A stretch of DNA of 64,000 nucleotides from Abyssalbus ytuae (GTDB taxonomy: Bacteria > Bacteroidota > Bacteroidia > Flavobacteriales > Flavobacteriaceae), in NCBI RefSeq assembly GCF_022807975.1, contig NZ_CP094358.1, positions 434,001-498,000 of the forward strand, read 5' to 3'. The translations under genes were made by a program, and so were the position numbers. The number at the start of each line of letters is the position of its first letter. Within the stretch, counting starts at the first letter, position 1. This document shows positions 17,491 through 26,471 of the stretch, one piece after another. The notes below the pieces were generated by a model that saw only the letters and a program-made list of their open reading frames with translations, had not been told where the DNA came from and ran no database searches.

Positions 17491-18432
17491 ATGACAATTA
17501 CACAATTACAATATGTATTGGCCGTTGCCGAACATAAAAATTTTACACTGGCTGCTGATAAAAGCTTTGTTACCCAACCAACACTAAGTATGCAAATTCA
17601 AAAGCTGGAAGAAGAACTTGGAGTCTTAATTTTTGACAGAAGTAAAAAACCTATTCAGCTCACCGATGTAGGTACCAAAATTGTAGAACAGGCCAAAAAT
17701 ATTGTTAATGAATCATACCGGATTAAAGACATTGTAGATCAGCAAAAAGGATATATTGGCGGAGAATTTAAATTGGGAATTATCCCAACGGTAATGCCCA
17801 CACTATTACCTATGTTTTTAAAAAACTTCATAAAAAAATATCCTAAAATAAATCTTAAAATAGAAGAACAGAATACTGAAACCATTATAAACAATCTTTT
17901 AGACGGACATTTAGACGCTGCCATTGCTGCAACACCCTTACAGAATGAAAATATTAAAGAACGTCCGTTATACTACGAGCCCTTTGTTGCTTATATTCCC
18001 AACGGGCACAGGCTATCCCAAAATAAAAAAATTGAGTCAAAAGATTTGGACATTGGGGATATTTTACTTTTGGAAGACGGACATTGTTTTACAGATGGAG
18101 TTATAAATTTATGCAAGGCAAATAAACATTTTAATGATGAACATTTTCAATTGCAAAGTGGAAGTTTTGAAACAATGGTAAAATTAGCTAATGAAGGGTT
18201 AGGAATGACCTTATTGCCCTATTTACATACCCTGGATTTAAGTGAAAGCGAAAAACAAAACCTGCATTATTTTGAGGAACCCAATCCAGCCAGGGAAATA
18301 AGTCTTTTGTTTCATAAAAACGAACTAAAACTTCATATTATTGAAGCCTTAAGGGATGTTATATCGGGTGTAATAAGAGGAGCTATTACTTTTCAGAATG
18401 TACAGATAATAAGTCCCGTTAAAAGTGCTTAA
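17491..18432 (+). CDS. oxyR: Hydrogen-peroxide-responsive LysR-type regulator OxyR
   Basis: A 313-residue LysR-family regulator. The winged helix at residues 1-60 is typical (MTITQLQYVLAVAEHKNFTLAADKSFVTQPTLSMQ begins and ends the HTH). Two cysteines, C199 and C208 (HCFTDGVINLC), lie at the same positions and spacing as the peroxide-sensing pair of E. coli OxyR. Under peroxide these should form a disulfide and switch the protein to an activator. It is divergent from dps, which it probably controls. Confidence 0.92.
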   Translation: MTITQLQYVLAVAEHKNFTLAADKSFVTQPTLSMQIQKLEEELGVLIFDRSKKPIQLTDVGTKIVEQAKNIVNESYRIKDIVDQQKGYIGGEFKLGIIPTVMPTLLPMFLKNFIKKYPKINLKIEEQNTETIINNLLDGHLDAAIAATPLQNENIKERPLYYEPFVAYIPNGHRLSQNKKIESKDLDIGDILLLEDGHCFTDGVINLCKANKHFNDEHFQLQSGSFETMVKLANEGLGMTLLPYLHTLDLSESEKQNLHYFEEPNPAREISLLFHKNELKLHIIEALRDVISGVIRGAITFQNVQIISPVKSA

Positions 18433-18439
18433 AATCAAA

Positions 18440-18462
18440 AAAGCCACCTTGAAGGTGGCTTT
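18440..18462. terminator. Bidirectional terminator between oxyR and small ORF
   Basis: A 9-bp stem (18440-18448 with 18454-18462; AAAGCCACC / GGTGGCTTT) and a 5-nt loop, between the end of oxyR and the end of the convergent 65-residue gene. The arms begin and end with A and T runs, so it can serve both strands. Confidence 0.85.
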
Positions 18463-18467
18463 ACTTG

Positions 18468-18665
18468 TTATGCTTTTAAATAAATTAAACTATTAGATAA
18501 TTCAGGCTTTCCCTGAACAAACTGGCCAAGCCAGATTTTTAACTCTTCAAGCTCGTAGGGTAAAAGCCTGTTGACTGCTTTTTCCAATTCTTTGCAAAAA
18601 AGAATCGGGTCGAAACTAACTTTTTGGAGTATAACTTTGGTATACTCAAACATAGCTCTTGACAT
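18468..18665 (-). CDS. Small conserved hypothetical protein
   Basis: A 65-residue protein (MSRAMFEYTKVILQKVSFD...) with predicted helical segments and a conserved-looking FDPILFCKELEKAVNRLLPYELEEL run. Similar short proteins are common in Flavobacteriaceae without known function. It is placed as a gene because its frame fills the space from the shared terminator to an A/T-rich upstream region, and codon use looks ordinary. No motif identifies a role. Confidence 0.6.
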   Translation of the reverse strand: MSRAMFEYTKVILQKVSFDPILFCKELEKAVNRLLPYELEELKIWLGQFVQGKPELSNSLIYLKA

Positions 18666-18756
18666 ACTTGGGTAGGTTTAGATTTAGTAACAAATTTATA
18701 TTACAATATAAAAAATTTTATTAAAGAAAATATAAAAATTCAGGAAAAATTGTTAA

Positions 18757-19557
18757 TTAAAACCTGTTATCTCCATCTAAAATATCTCCTAAACCTCCTA
18801 AAATACTACCTTCTCCTTTATCTTTACCACCCCCTTTAGGTGCAGCCGCCCATACCCTGTCTGCCAACCTGCTAAAAGGTAATGATTGTATATATACTGC
18901 TCCAGGACCTCTTAAGGTGGCAAAAAATAATCCTTCTCCTCCAAAAATGGTGTTTTTTATTCCCCCTATAAATTCGATATCGTAATCTACATCTTGTGTG
19001 AAGCCCACAATACAGCCCGTGTCAACTTTCAAAACTTCGCCGGGTGCCAGTTCTTTTCTGGCTAAAGTTCCTCCTGCATGTACAAATGCCATTCCATCAC
19101 CTTCTAATTTTTGCATTATGAAACCTTCACCTCCAAACAAACCTCTCCCTAATTTTCGGGAAAATTCAATACCTACCGATACACCTTTTGCAGCACAAAG
19201 AAATGCATCTTTCTGGCAAATAAATTTGCCATTGTATTTAGTCAAATCAATGGGAATTATTTTTCCTGGATAAGGGGAAGCAAAACTCACTTTACGTTTA
19301 CCACTATCTACGTTTAAAAAAGCAGTCATAAATAAACTCTCCCCGGTTAAAATACGCTTTCCCGCAGAGAATATTTTACCAAGTACCCCTCTGTCCTGAT
19401 TAGAGCCATCGCCAAAAATGGTATCCATTTTAAGCCCGTTATCCATCATCATAAAACTGCCAGCTTCAGCAACTACTGCTTCCTGCGGATCTAACTCTAT
19501 TTCTACATATTGCATTTCTTCTCCGTAAATATGGTAATCTATTTCATGTGATGTCAT
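18757..19557 (-). CDS. TIGR00266/AIM24 family protein
   Basis: A protein of about 266 residues starting at [22 protein letters not shown]. The glycine-rich, beta-rich repeats match the AIM24 family: [17 protein letters not shown], the [30 protein letters not shown] segment and the glycine-rich tail. AIM24-like proteins form beta-helical oligomers; their role in bacteria is uncertain. A longer in-frame start at 19605 adds 16 residues not expected for the family, so the ATG at 19557 is preferred. Confidence 0.8.
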   Translation of the reverse strand: MTSHEIDYHIYGEEMQYVEIELDPQEAVVAEAGSFMMMDNGLKMDTIFGDGSNQDRGVLGKIFSAGKRILTGESLFMTAFLNVDSGKRKVSFASPYPGKIIPIDLTKYNGKFICQKDAFLCAAKGVSVGIEFSRKLGRGLFGGEGFIMQKLEGDGMAFVHAGGTLARKELAPGEVLKVDTGCIVGFTQDVDYDIEFIGGIKNTIFGGEGLFFATLRGPGAVYIQSLPFSRLADRVWAAAPKGGGKDKGEGSILGGLGDILDGDNRF

Positions 19558-19653
19558 TTTATAAAATTTAAAAAGTTTAATACTTATATGTTTATATTCC
19601 GGCACATTTGTTACATAACAAAATAAAATATTCAGGCCGGGTCTACTTAGTAT

Positions 19654-20109
19654 TTAGTTTTTAACCTTAACAGTCCACTCAAAATTAAATACAGATACAA
19701 TATCCCCCGATTGGTCAACACCCACCGATTTCATCCAAAAGGTTTGCCCCTCGCCTGTTTGGAGAGTTTTGTTGATTGCTTCATTTATTAAATGCCCGTC
19801 TGAGCAGGTAAAAGTAATTTTCCCCGTAGCTTTTTTTGAAAAATTTGCATTATTATTGGCTACCAGCATAGATATTTTTCTACCACTGTTTTTTATCTGT
19901 ACCATTACCATAGCTCCGGTTGCAAGCTCGGCAGCCATACCCTGTACTGCCCAAAACATAGAATTAAAAGGATTTTGATTTATCCATTTATGTTTTACTG
20001 TAACAACACATTCTTTTTCATTTATACTTTTTACCCTGACCCCGCTTATCCAGGCAGAAGGTAATTTAAACATCGTAAATTTATTAAGCTTACCGGGAGT
20101 TATATTCAT
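19654..20109 (-). CDS. DUF4442 hotdog-fold protein
   Basis: A 151-residue protein with the layout of the DUF4442 / PaaI-like hotdog thioesterase group: KFTMFKLPSAWISGVRVKSI, then NPFNSMFWAVQGMAAELATG (the conserved helix of the fold) and a C-terminal strand FNFEWTVKVKN. The usual thioesterase acid residue is not obvious, so activity on acyl-CoA is uncertain. It is probably in one transcription unit with the AIM24-like gene downstream (about 100-nt gap). Confidence 0.72.
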   Translation of the reverse strand: MNITPGKLNKFTMFKLPSAWISGVRVKSINEKECVVTVKHKWINQNPFNSMFWAVQGMAAELATGAMVMVQIKNSGRKISMLVANNNANFSKKATGKITFTCSDGHLINEAINKTLQTGEGQTFWMKSVGVDQSGDIVSVFNFEWTVKVKN

Positions 20110-20206
20110 TTTCCAATTTATTTATAAGACCTCTAAATTATTGAAAATAAATGAAGTTTTAGAAAGAAACATTTTGTTAATAAAATGTTAAAATATAGTA
20201 CTATGT

Positions 20207-20239
20207 TTTGCATAATACCTTTTTTTAGATATATATTTG
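20207..20239 (+). promoter_or_regulatory. Bacteroidota-type promoter for the 20.26 kb operon
   Basis: TTTG at 20207-20210, a 21-nt gap, and TATATTTG at 20232-20239 match the Bacteroidota -33 (TTTG) and -7 (TAnnTTTG) boxes. The start of the DUF4870 gene follows 19 nt after the -7 box, giving a leader of only about ten to fifteen nucleotides. Confidence 0.65.
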
Positions 20240-20258
20240 CATAAGAAAATAATATGTA

Positions 20259-20741
20259 ATGGACTCATCAATCACAAAACATCAAAAAAACCTATCAGCG
20301 GCAATACATATTTCCACCTTTTCCAAATACTTTATTCCGTTTGGAAATTTTATTGTCCCTCTTATTTTATGGACCTCTAATAAAAACCAATCGCAGTTTA
20401 TAGATTATAATGGCAAACAGGCTCTTAACTTTCAAATAAGTATACTTTTATACAGTATTGCTATTGGAGTCGTTGCTTTTACCCTTGCTTTATTTACTAC
20501 CTGGGATTTTATAGATTTTATAAGTATTTCAGAATACAATACACACCACATTGACTTTGATTTCGACTTTGATTTTGATAATCCTTTAAGCTTTAGCGCT
20601 GGTATAATTTTGTTAAGTACTATGGGTATTTTAGGATTAGGATTATTAGTACTGGATGTAGTTTGCACCGTTATCGCGACATTAAAATCGAATGAAGGAA
20701 TCGAATATAAATATCCTTTAACAATTAATTTTATCAACTAA
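20259..20741 (+). CDS. DUF4870 domain-containing membrane protein
   Basis: A 160-residue protein with three or four hydrophobic helices. The N-terminal part (HISTFSKYFIPFGNFIVPLILW, then FIDYNGKQALNFQISILLY) fits DUF4870/Tic20-like small membrane proteins. A short acidic/aromatic run, HIDFDFDFDFDN, comes from a 6-bp microrepeat and probably lies in a loop. Followed 2 nt later by the next gene. Function unknown. Confidence 0.75.
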   Translation: MDSSITKHQKNLSAAIHISTFSKYFIPFGNFIVPLILWTSNKNQSQFIDYNGKQALNFQISILLYSIAIGVVAFTLALFTTWDFIDFISISEYNTHHIDFDFDFDFDNPLSFSAGIILLSTMGILGLGLLVLDVVCTVIATLKSNEGIEYKYPLTINFIN

Positions 20742-20743
20742 AC

Positions 20744-21241
20744 ATGAAAATATTTAACCTCATATTACAGTTCACAATAATAACTGCCACTACTGCAGTT
20801 TTTTCACAAGAAGATAAAGAGAGTGAGTTGTTCAAAACACTTCAGGAAAAAGACAGTTTAATATTTAATGAAGCCTTTAATAAATGTGATATTTCTCACC
20901 TTTATACTATTGCGAGCGACGATTTTGAATTTTATCACGACCAGGGAGGAATCACCAGTACTAAAAGTGATTTTATAAAAAGTGTAGAAAATAACATTTG
21001 CAGTTCGGATTATAAACCCAAAAGAAAACTTATTAAAGAGAGCCTGGAAGTATACCCGCTTAAAAAAAACGGTGTTTTATACGGCGCTGTTCAAACAGGC
21101 GTTCACAAATTTTATATCCTGAAAAAAGGAGAAGAAGAATATTCACCGGCAAGTATTGCAAAATTTACACATCTGTGGCTTTTAGATAATAATGAATGGA
21201 AGCTGTCCAGAGTGTTAAGTTATGACCACCAGTCACCTTAA
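20744..21241 (+). CDS. Secreted NTF2-like (DUF4440-type) protein
   Basis: A 165-residue protein with a signal peptide (MKIFNLILQFTIITATTAVFSQ). The mature domain has the alpha/beta layout of SnoaL/NTF2-like folds: FKTLQEKDSLIFNEAFNKCDISHLYTIASDDFEFYHD and the late THLWLLDNNEWKLSRVLSYDHQ. Such domains bind small ligands or act as accessory enzymes; no catalytic residues are clear. Likely periplasmic. Co-transcribed with the DUF4870 gene. Confidence 0.78.
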   Translation: MKIFNLILQFTIITATTAVFSQEDKESELFKTLQEKDSLIFNEAFNKCDISHLYTIASDDFEFYHDQGGITSTKSDFIKSVENNICSSDYKPKRKLIKESLEVYPLKKNGVLYGAVQTGVHKFYILKKGEEEYSPASIAKFTHLWLLDNNEWKLSRVLSYDHQSP

Positions 21242-21308
21242 AAATAATCATTAATCATCAATCATCAATTAAAAAACGAACAGTTTAACTTAAAAGCGGC
21301 ATGAAAAA

Positions 21309-21653
21309 ATGAATATAGAGAACACAAAAGCACAAATGCGTAAGGGAGTACTGGAATATTGTATTTTATCAATTCTCAATGGGAAAGATAAATATGCTTC
21401 AGAAATTCTGGATACCTTAAAAAGTGCCAAAATGCTAGTAGTAGAAGGTACAATTTACCCTTTGCTTACCCGGCTTAAAAATGACGGTTTATTAAATTAC
21501 AGATGGGAAGAATCTACTTCCGGACCCCCACGTAAATATTACACACTCACAGAAAACGGTAAAATTTTTCTGAAGGAATTAAACAACACATGGAACGAGT
21601 TGCAAAACGCAGTAAATTTAGTAACAAACGAAAAAACCACTAACAATGAATAA
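21309..21653 (+). CDS. PadR family transcriptional regulator
   Basis: A 114-residue winged-helix protein: KAQMRKGVLEYCILSILNGKDKYASEILDTLK, the wing-helix LVVEGTIYPLLTRLKNDGLLNYRWEES, and SGPPRKYYTLTENGK, all PadR hallmarks. It overlaps the PspC gene by 8 nt, so it probably regulates its own operon, as is common for PadR-PspC-DUF2807 sets in Bacteroidota. The inducer is unknown. Confidence 0.9.
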   Translation: MNIENTKAQMRKGVLEYCILSILNGKDKYASEILDTLKSAKMLVVEGTIYPLLTRLKNDGLLNYRWEESTSGPPRKYYTLTENGKIFLKELNNTWNELQNAVNLVTNEKTTNNE

Positions 21654-23379
21654 AACAATTAATATAAACCTGGCAAATACATTTTTTCATATAGATGAAG
21701 ATGCGTACAATAAGCTGCAACGGTATTTGGAGGCTATCAGACGTTCATTGGCTAATTCTCAGGGAAAAGATGAAATTATAGCAGACATTGAAGCCAGAAT
21801 AGCCGAGTTGTTTTCTGAAAAAATGCAGCACGAACGCCAGGTGATAACTTTTAAAGAAGTTGATGAAGTTATTTCAACTATGGGACAACCTGAAGATTAT
21901 TTGGTGGATGAAGAAATTTTTGACGATGCACCAAAGCAAAAAACATACACCCAAGCTACTAAGTCTAAAAAATTATACCGAGATATTGACGATAAGTACA
22001 TAAGTGGTGTGTCATCCGGTTTGGGGCATTATTTAGGAATAGATGCCGTGTGGGTAAGATTGTTATGGATATTACTCGCGTTTGCATCAGGAGGTACATT
22101 TATTTTTGTGTACTTACTGTTTTGGATATTGGTTCCCGAAGCTGCCACTACGGCACAAAAACTCTCTATGAAAGGACAACCTGTTAACATTAGTAACATT
22201 GAAAAAAAAATTAAAGAAAGTTTTGACGATGTAGCAGAAAGAGTAAAAAAAGTAGATTATGATAAGGTAAAAAGCAATTCAAAAAGTTTTTTTGACTCAT
22301 TAGGAGAAATAATTCTACTATTACTGAAAGTTTTTGGAAAATTCATTGGTATAATATTACTTATTATTGCATCTACTGTACTTTTAAGCCTGTTTATTAG
22401 TCTGTTTACCGCAGGAACCATAGATATTTTAGATACCGGCCATGGTTGGCAGAATTATGTAAATATTGCTACCGATATTCCTATATGGGTAATGTCCATA
22501 CTACTTTTCTTTGCCATTGGAGTGCCTTTCTTTTTCCTTTTTTACCTAGGTTTAAAAATATTGGTAACCAATCTCAAATCAATAGGAAATGTGGCTAAGT
22601 TTTCACTTTTAGGTTTATGGATACTCTCAATTATCGGTCTTATTGTACTTGGTATAAAAACAGCTACTGACAGGGCATACAATGGTTATACCTCAGAAAA
22701 AAATGAATTGTACACTACCCCTGCTGATACTCTCACTATTATAATGAATAAAGATGAATATTATGATAATGTATTTTATGGAAATGACCTTGAAGTAGTG
22801 GTAGATGAAAATGACAACAAAAAGATTTATTCTGAAAAAATTCATTTCAACCTGAAAAAATCAACAGATTCCATTCCTTATTTAAAAATAGATAAAAGAG
22901 CCAAAGGCAACTCTTATGAAGATGCAAAGCAAAATGCCAGGGCTATTGAATACAATTACTCATCAACCCAAAATCTCTTAAAATTTGATAATTATTTGCT
23001 TACAGATATTGAAAATAAATTTAAAGATCAGCAAATAGATATTGATATATATATTCCTGCAAATCAGGTAATTTATTTAGATGAAACAACAAAATACAAT
23101 TTGGGATATCGTACCGAAAATGACAAAGGGTACTATCGTACAAACATGGTAAACCACTATTGGAAAATGGGAGAAGATAGCGTGCTTAAGTGTTTAGACT
23201 GTGAAGATGAAAATGATCCTGATTCGGAAGATAATACAAATACAAATGAAAATGACCCGGAAGAAACCAACAGAATTAATATTGGGGAAAACGGGATAGA
23301 TATCAATGTAAAAAACGAAGAAGGGAATGAATTTAAAATGAAAATAGATGAAGACGGAGTAAAAATAAAAACTAAATAA
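21646..23379 (+). CDS. PspC domain-containing membrane protein
   Basis: A 577-residue protein. Residues 1-105 are soluble, with a DUF1700-like part (IIADIEARIAELFSEKM). A PspC domain (about 108-168, KLYRDIDDKYISGVSSGLGHYLGIDAVWVRLLWILLAF) is followed by a charged linker, four more membrane helices (about 220-345) and a long C-terminal domain (about 350-577) ending in an acidic, Asn/Glu-rich tail. The C-terminal part may be periplasmic. PspC proteins sense or respond to membrane stress. Overlaps the PadR gene by 8 nt and is followed by the head-GIN gene. Confidence 0.85.
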   Translation: MNKTININLANTFFHIDEDAYNKLQRYLEAIRRSLANSQGKDEIIADIEARIAELFSEKMQHERQVITFKEVDEVISTMGQPEDYLVDEEIFDDAPKQKTYTQATKSKKLYRDIDDKYISGVSSGLGHYLGIDAVWVRLLWILLAFASGGTFIFVYLLFWILVPEAATTAQKLSMKGQPVNISNIEKKIKESFDDVAERVKKVDYDKVKSNSKSFFDSLGEIILLLLKVFGKFIGIILLIIASTVLLSLFISLFTAGTIDILDTGHGWQNYVNIATDIPIWVMSILLFFAIGVPFFFLFYLGLKILVTNLKSIGNVAKFSLLGLWILSIIGLIVLGIKTATDRAYNGYTSEKNELYTTPADTLTIIMNKDEYYDNVFYGNDLEVVVDENDNKKIYSEKIHFNLKKSTDSIPYLKIDKRAKGNSYEDAKQNARAIEYNYSSTQNLLKFDNYLLTDIENKFKDQQIDIDIYIPANQVIYLDETTKYNLGYRTENDKGYYRTNMVNHYWKMGEDSVLKCLDCEDENDPDSEDNTNTNENDPEETNRINIGENGIDINVKNEEGNEFKMKIDEDGVKIKTK

Positions 23380-23399
23380 ATCAACAAAAACGAACTATC

Positions 23400-24098
23400 A
23401 TGAGTACACTAATTAAAATTCTGGTAACATTTATTATTTCGTTATTTCTTTTTTCCTGCCAGTTCGATATAAACTTTGGTGAAGGAGTGAGAGGTAATGG
23501 TAATGTAGTAACCGATGAAAGGCCCGTAGCAAACGAATTCTCTGCAATACAGGCTGCCGAAGGGTTGGATGTATATGTAACCCAGGACCAAAAAACTTCA
23601 ATAATAGTTGAAGCTGATGAAAACATAATAGATTTGATAAGAACCGATATTGAAGGCCATGTTCTAAAAATTCATCTAAAACAAAGAGTTGGCAGGGTAG
23701 AATCTAAAAAAGTAATAGTAACATTACCTAATATAACCAGGCTTGAAACCTCCAGTGGAGCCGATTTAGAAACTACACATGCTATAAAATCAGACAGAAT
23801 CGAATTACACAGCAGCAGCGGATCGGATATTAATGTTATTGTAAACGCCGATGAAGTTGATTGCAGTTCCAGTAGTGGTTCGGACATTCGAGTATCTGGT
23901 ACTGCCGGTATTGTATATGCCAGTGCCAGCAGCGGAAGCGATATTAAAGCCGGGGAGCTTAAAGCAAAAAAAGTAATTGCAAAAGCCAGTAGCGGGGCAG
24001 ATATAACCGTGTATGCTTCCGAAGAAATTGAATCCAGTTCCAGTAGCGGAGGTGATGTTCATTCCTACGGAGATGCCAAAGTAACCAAAAAAAAATAG
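23400..24098 (+). CDS. Head GIN domain (DUF2807) lipoprotein
   Basis: A 232-residue protein with a lipoprotein signal (LVTFIISLFLFSCQFD; Cys about residue 18). The rest is a beta-helical DUF2807 domain with repeated Ser-rich turns (SSSGSDI, SSGADL, SSSSSGGDVHS) about every 20 residues. Such domains are usually periplasmic or surface-exposed. It is the third gene of the PadR-PspC operon. Function unknown. The repeats are from the fold and are not a sign of mis-assembly. Confidence 0.85.
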   Translation: MSTLIKILVTFIISLFLFSCQFDINFGEGVRGNGNVVTDERPVANEFSAIQAAEGLDVYVTQDQKTSIIVEADENIIDLIRTDIEGHVLKIHLKQRVGRVESKKVIVTLPNITRLETSSGADLETTHAIKSDRIELHSSSGSDINVIVNADEVDCSSSSGSDIRVSGTAGIVYASASSGSDIKAGELKAKKVIAKASSGADITVYASEEIESSSSSGGDVHSYGDAKVTKKK

Positions 24099-24111
24099 TG
24101 AATCATTTTTC

Positions 24112-24143
24112 TTAATCAATCATCAATCATCAATCATCAATCA
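24112..24143. repeat. Heptamer microrepeat (aatcatc)
   Basis: Four to five tandem copies of the 7-nt unit AATCATC lie just after the head-GIN stop. A shorter version (about 21246-21270) lies just before the PadR gene, so the same microrepeat brackets the operon. Confidence 0.7.
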
Positions 24144-24147
24144 ACTC

Positions 24148-24175
24148 AAAGCCATTTTTGTAATAAAATGGCTTT
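24148..24175 (+). terminator. Rho-independent terminator of the PadR-PspC operon
   Basis: An 11-bp stem (24148-24158 with 24165-24175; AAAGCCATTTT / AAAATGGCTTT) with a 6-nt loop, followed by TGTTATTTTTTA. It lies about 50 nt after the head-GIN stop codon. Confidence 0.82.
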
Positions 24176-24277
24176 GTTATTTTTTAATAAAATTATTTAT
24201 CTTAAAAAAACATACACAAGTACTTTCCCAAAAATAAATTTACTTTTTATCTTAGTGTTTCGTCAACCCGCCTCTTT

Positions 24278-25291
24278 ATGGAAATTTTATTAAAAAAATA
24301 TGTTCTCAAATTAAAACACGCCTTTGGTATTTCGAGAGAATCATATGATTATCAGGATACACTCATTATTTCTTTATCCCTGAATGGAAAAACAGGATAC
24401 GGAGAAGCAACTGCCAATTCATATTATAATATTACGGTAGAAAAAATGCAGCAGGAAATCACCTCTGTTAAAAAGGATATTGAAAAATATCACTTTACTA
24501 CCCCGGAAGATTTTCATAAATGGTTAACCACCAAAAAGCTTTCTAATTTTTCCATTTGCGCCTTAGACCTGGCGGCTAACGACCTGTTTGGCAAACTAAA
24601 AAATAAACCATTATATAAAATATGGGATACAACCCTTGATAAATATCCTGTAACCAATTATACAATAGGAATAGCCTCTGTTGAAAAAATGGTAGAAAAA
24701 ATGGCAGAAAAACCATGGCCATTATATAAAATAAAATTAGGAACGGATAACGATATTAAAATTGTTCAGGAATTACGAAAGCATTCTGATGCGATTTTCA
24801 GGGTTGATGCCAATTGTGCATGGACAGCCCAACAAACTATTGATAATTCAAAATTACTTAAAGAGCTTGGAGTAGAATTTATTGAACAACCCCTTAAAGC
24901 TAATGACCTGAAAGGCTATGAAAAAGTAAAGAAAGAAAGTCATTTGCCCATAATTGCCGATGAAAGTTGTATTGTGGAAGAAGATGTTCAAAAATGTGCA
25001 GGCTCCTTTGACGGAATAAATATTAAACTCACCAAATGCGGAGGTTTAACGCCTGCTTTAAGAATGATTAAAAAAGCAAAAAAACTCGGGCTTAAAGTTA
25101 TGGTGGGATGCATGACAGAATCTACGGTAGGAATTTCGGCCATTGCTCAATTATTACCTCAACTCGATTATGTTGATATGGATGGCGCCATGCTTTTGGA
25201 AAGTGATATTGCCACAGGCGTGATCATTCGGGAAAATGGCAAAGTAGTATTTCCGGATATTGCCGGCAGTGGAATAACTTTACGGGTATGA
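24278..25291 (+). CDS. Dipeptide epimerase (L-Ala-D/L-Glu epimerase-like)
   Basis: A 337-residue member of the enolase superfamily (muconate-lactonising subgroup). The catalytic Lys is in LYKIKLGTD, the metal ligands Asp, Glu and Asp in FRVDANCAW, FIEQPL and PIIADESC, and the second Lys in NIKLTKCGG; the C-terminal MVGCMTESTVG is typical of dipeptide epimerases. The reaction is racemisation of the second residue of a dipeptide such as L-Ala-D-Glu from murein. It overlaps the next gene by 4 nt. The precise dipeptide is not known. Confidence 0.87.
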   Translation: MEILLKKYVLKLKHAFGISRESYDYQDTLIISLSLNGKTGYGEATANSYYNITVEKMQQEITSVKKDIEKYHFTTPEDFHKWLTTKKLSNFSICALDLAANDLFGKLKNKPLYKIWDTTLDKYPVTNYTIGIASVEKMVEKMAEKPWPLYKIKLGTDNDIKIVQELRKHSDAIFRVDANCAWTAQQTIDNSKLLKELGVEFIEQPLKANDLKGYEKVKKESHLPIIADESCIVEEDVQKCAGSFDGINIKLTKCGGLTPALRMIKKAKKLGLKVMVGCMTESTVGISAIAQLLPQLDYVDMDGAMLLESDIATGVIIRENGKVVFPDIAGSGITLRV

Positions 25292-26334
25292 TGTATTATA
25301 CTGATGATTTTCCGGGAAGGGTTATTAAAAATAAAGGAAAAGAATATTTATATTTTGGAGGAACTGCTTATTTAGGTTTACAAAAAGACCAGACATTTTT
25401 GAGTATATATACCAAAAATGTACAAAAATACGGCACTACCTATTCTGCCTCAAGAAAAGCTAACATTCAACTTAATATTTTTAATGAAACCGAAGATTAT
25501 TTAAAACAACTCATAGGATGTGAAGATTGTCTCACCCTGTCTTCGGGTTTTTTAGCCAGCCAACTCGTAAGCCAATATTTTTACAATGGCAATTATACCT
25601 GTTTATACGCTCCAAATACCCACGTTGCACTGCACTATGGAAAAAGTCTAAATGAAATTGATCATGAAACCCTGAGTAATAAAATTTTTCACTCTATTAA
25701 AAAAAATGAAAATGTCGTATTGTTTTTAGACTCATTAGACTTTTATGGCAACAACTACCCCCACTTTAACTGGCTAAAACAACTCCCGCTTAATAAGTTG
25801 ACTGTTGTTGCAGACGATTCTCATGGTTTGGGAGTTATCGGAAAAGACGGAGAAGGGATTTTTTCTTTCCTTTCTTCTTTCATTTTTAAGGAACTGATAA
25901 TATGCGGATCATTGGGTAAAGGTTATGCCATACAAGCCGGATTGGTTTGTGGTACTAAAGAAACTATCAACAATTTGAAAGGAATAAGTACTTTTAATGC
26001 TTCCAGCCCGGCTTCTCCTGCTTCGTTAGCTACTCTGCGCGAAGCTTCTTCTTTATATAAAGAAAAAAGAGAACTGTTACTAAAAAATATAGAGCTTTTC
26101 AAAAATGAGTTGAAGAATAATTTAAGTGATTTTTCTTTTATGATTAATTATCCTGCCTTCTCTTTTAATAATCCCCAATTAGCTTCTTATTTAGAAAATA
26201 ACAATATACTTGTCACCAACTTTAAATATCCGGATGAAAATTCAGGTTCCATTCAAAGGATTGTAATAAGCTCCCATCATACAAAGGAAGATATATTAGT
26301 GCTGGCCGAAAAGATAAACTCATTCTATACATAA
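25288..26334 (+). CDS. PLP-dependent aminotransferase / AONS-like enzyme
   Basis: A 348-residue fold-type I PLP enzyme related to 8-amino-7-oxononanoate synthase and glycine C-acetyltransferase. Visible are the substrate-side segment FGGTAYLGLQ, the PLP-stacking region LTLSSGFLASQL, Asp-His in VVADDSHGLGVIG and the Schiff-base Lys in CGSLGKGYAIQAG. At 348 residues it is somewhat shorter than BioF. Its ATGA overlap with the epimerase gene suggests action on the same dipeptide or amino-acid pool rather than in biotin synthesis; this is inference. Confidence 0.78.
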   Translation: MMYYTDDFPGRVIKNKGKEYLYFGGTAYLGLQKDQTFLSIYTKNVQKYGTTYSASRKANIQLNIFNETEDYLKQLIGCEDCLTLSSGFLASQLVSQYFYNGNYTCLYAPNTHVALHYGKSLNEIDHETLSNKIFHSIKKNENVVLFLDSLDFYGNNYPHFNWLKQLPLNKLTVVADDSHGLGVIGKDGEGIFSFLSSFIFKELIICGSLGKGYAIQAGLVCGTKETINNLKGISTFNASSPASPASLATLREASSLYKEKRELLLKNIELFKNELKNNLSDFSFMINYPAFSFNNPQLASYLENNNILVTNFKYPDENSGSIQRIVISSHHTKEDILVLAEKINSFYT

Positions 26335-26362
26335 AATAAGACGGATGTGCATCTCTGTCCAC

Positions 26363-26468
26363 TGCTGCGCAATTCCGGTAGCTATCGGAACCTGACTATG
26401 TACTATATATTTTTGTTATTTTCCCCTGGAAGTCGGGAGACTTCGGGGAGCTTGTAAACAAAATGAAC
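26363..26468. repeat. Left copy of ~105-bp direct repeat flanking the 42-bp array
   Basis: About 106 nt that recur almost unchanged at 26826-26930. It contains a near-palindrome around CCGGTAGCTATCGG and the string GGAGACTTCGGGGAGC, which also occurs at 45850-45866. It lies directly before the 42-bp array. Confidence 0.85.
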
Positions 26469-26471
26469 AAC

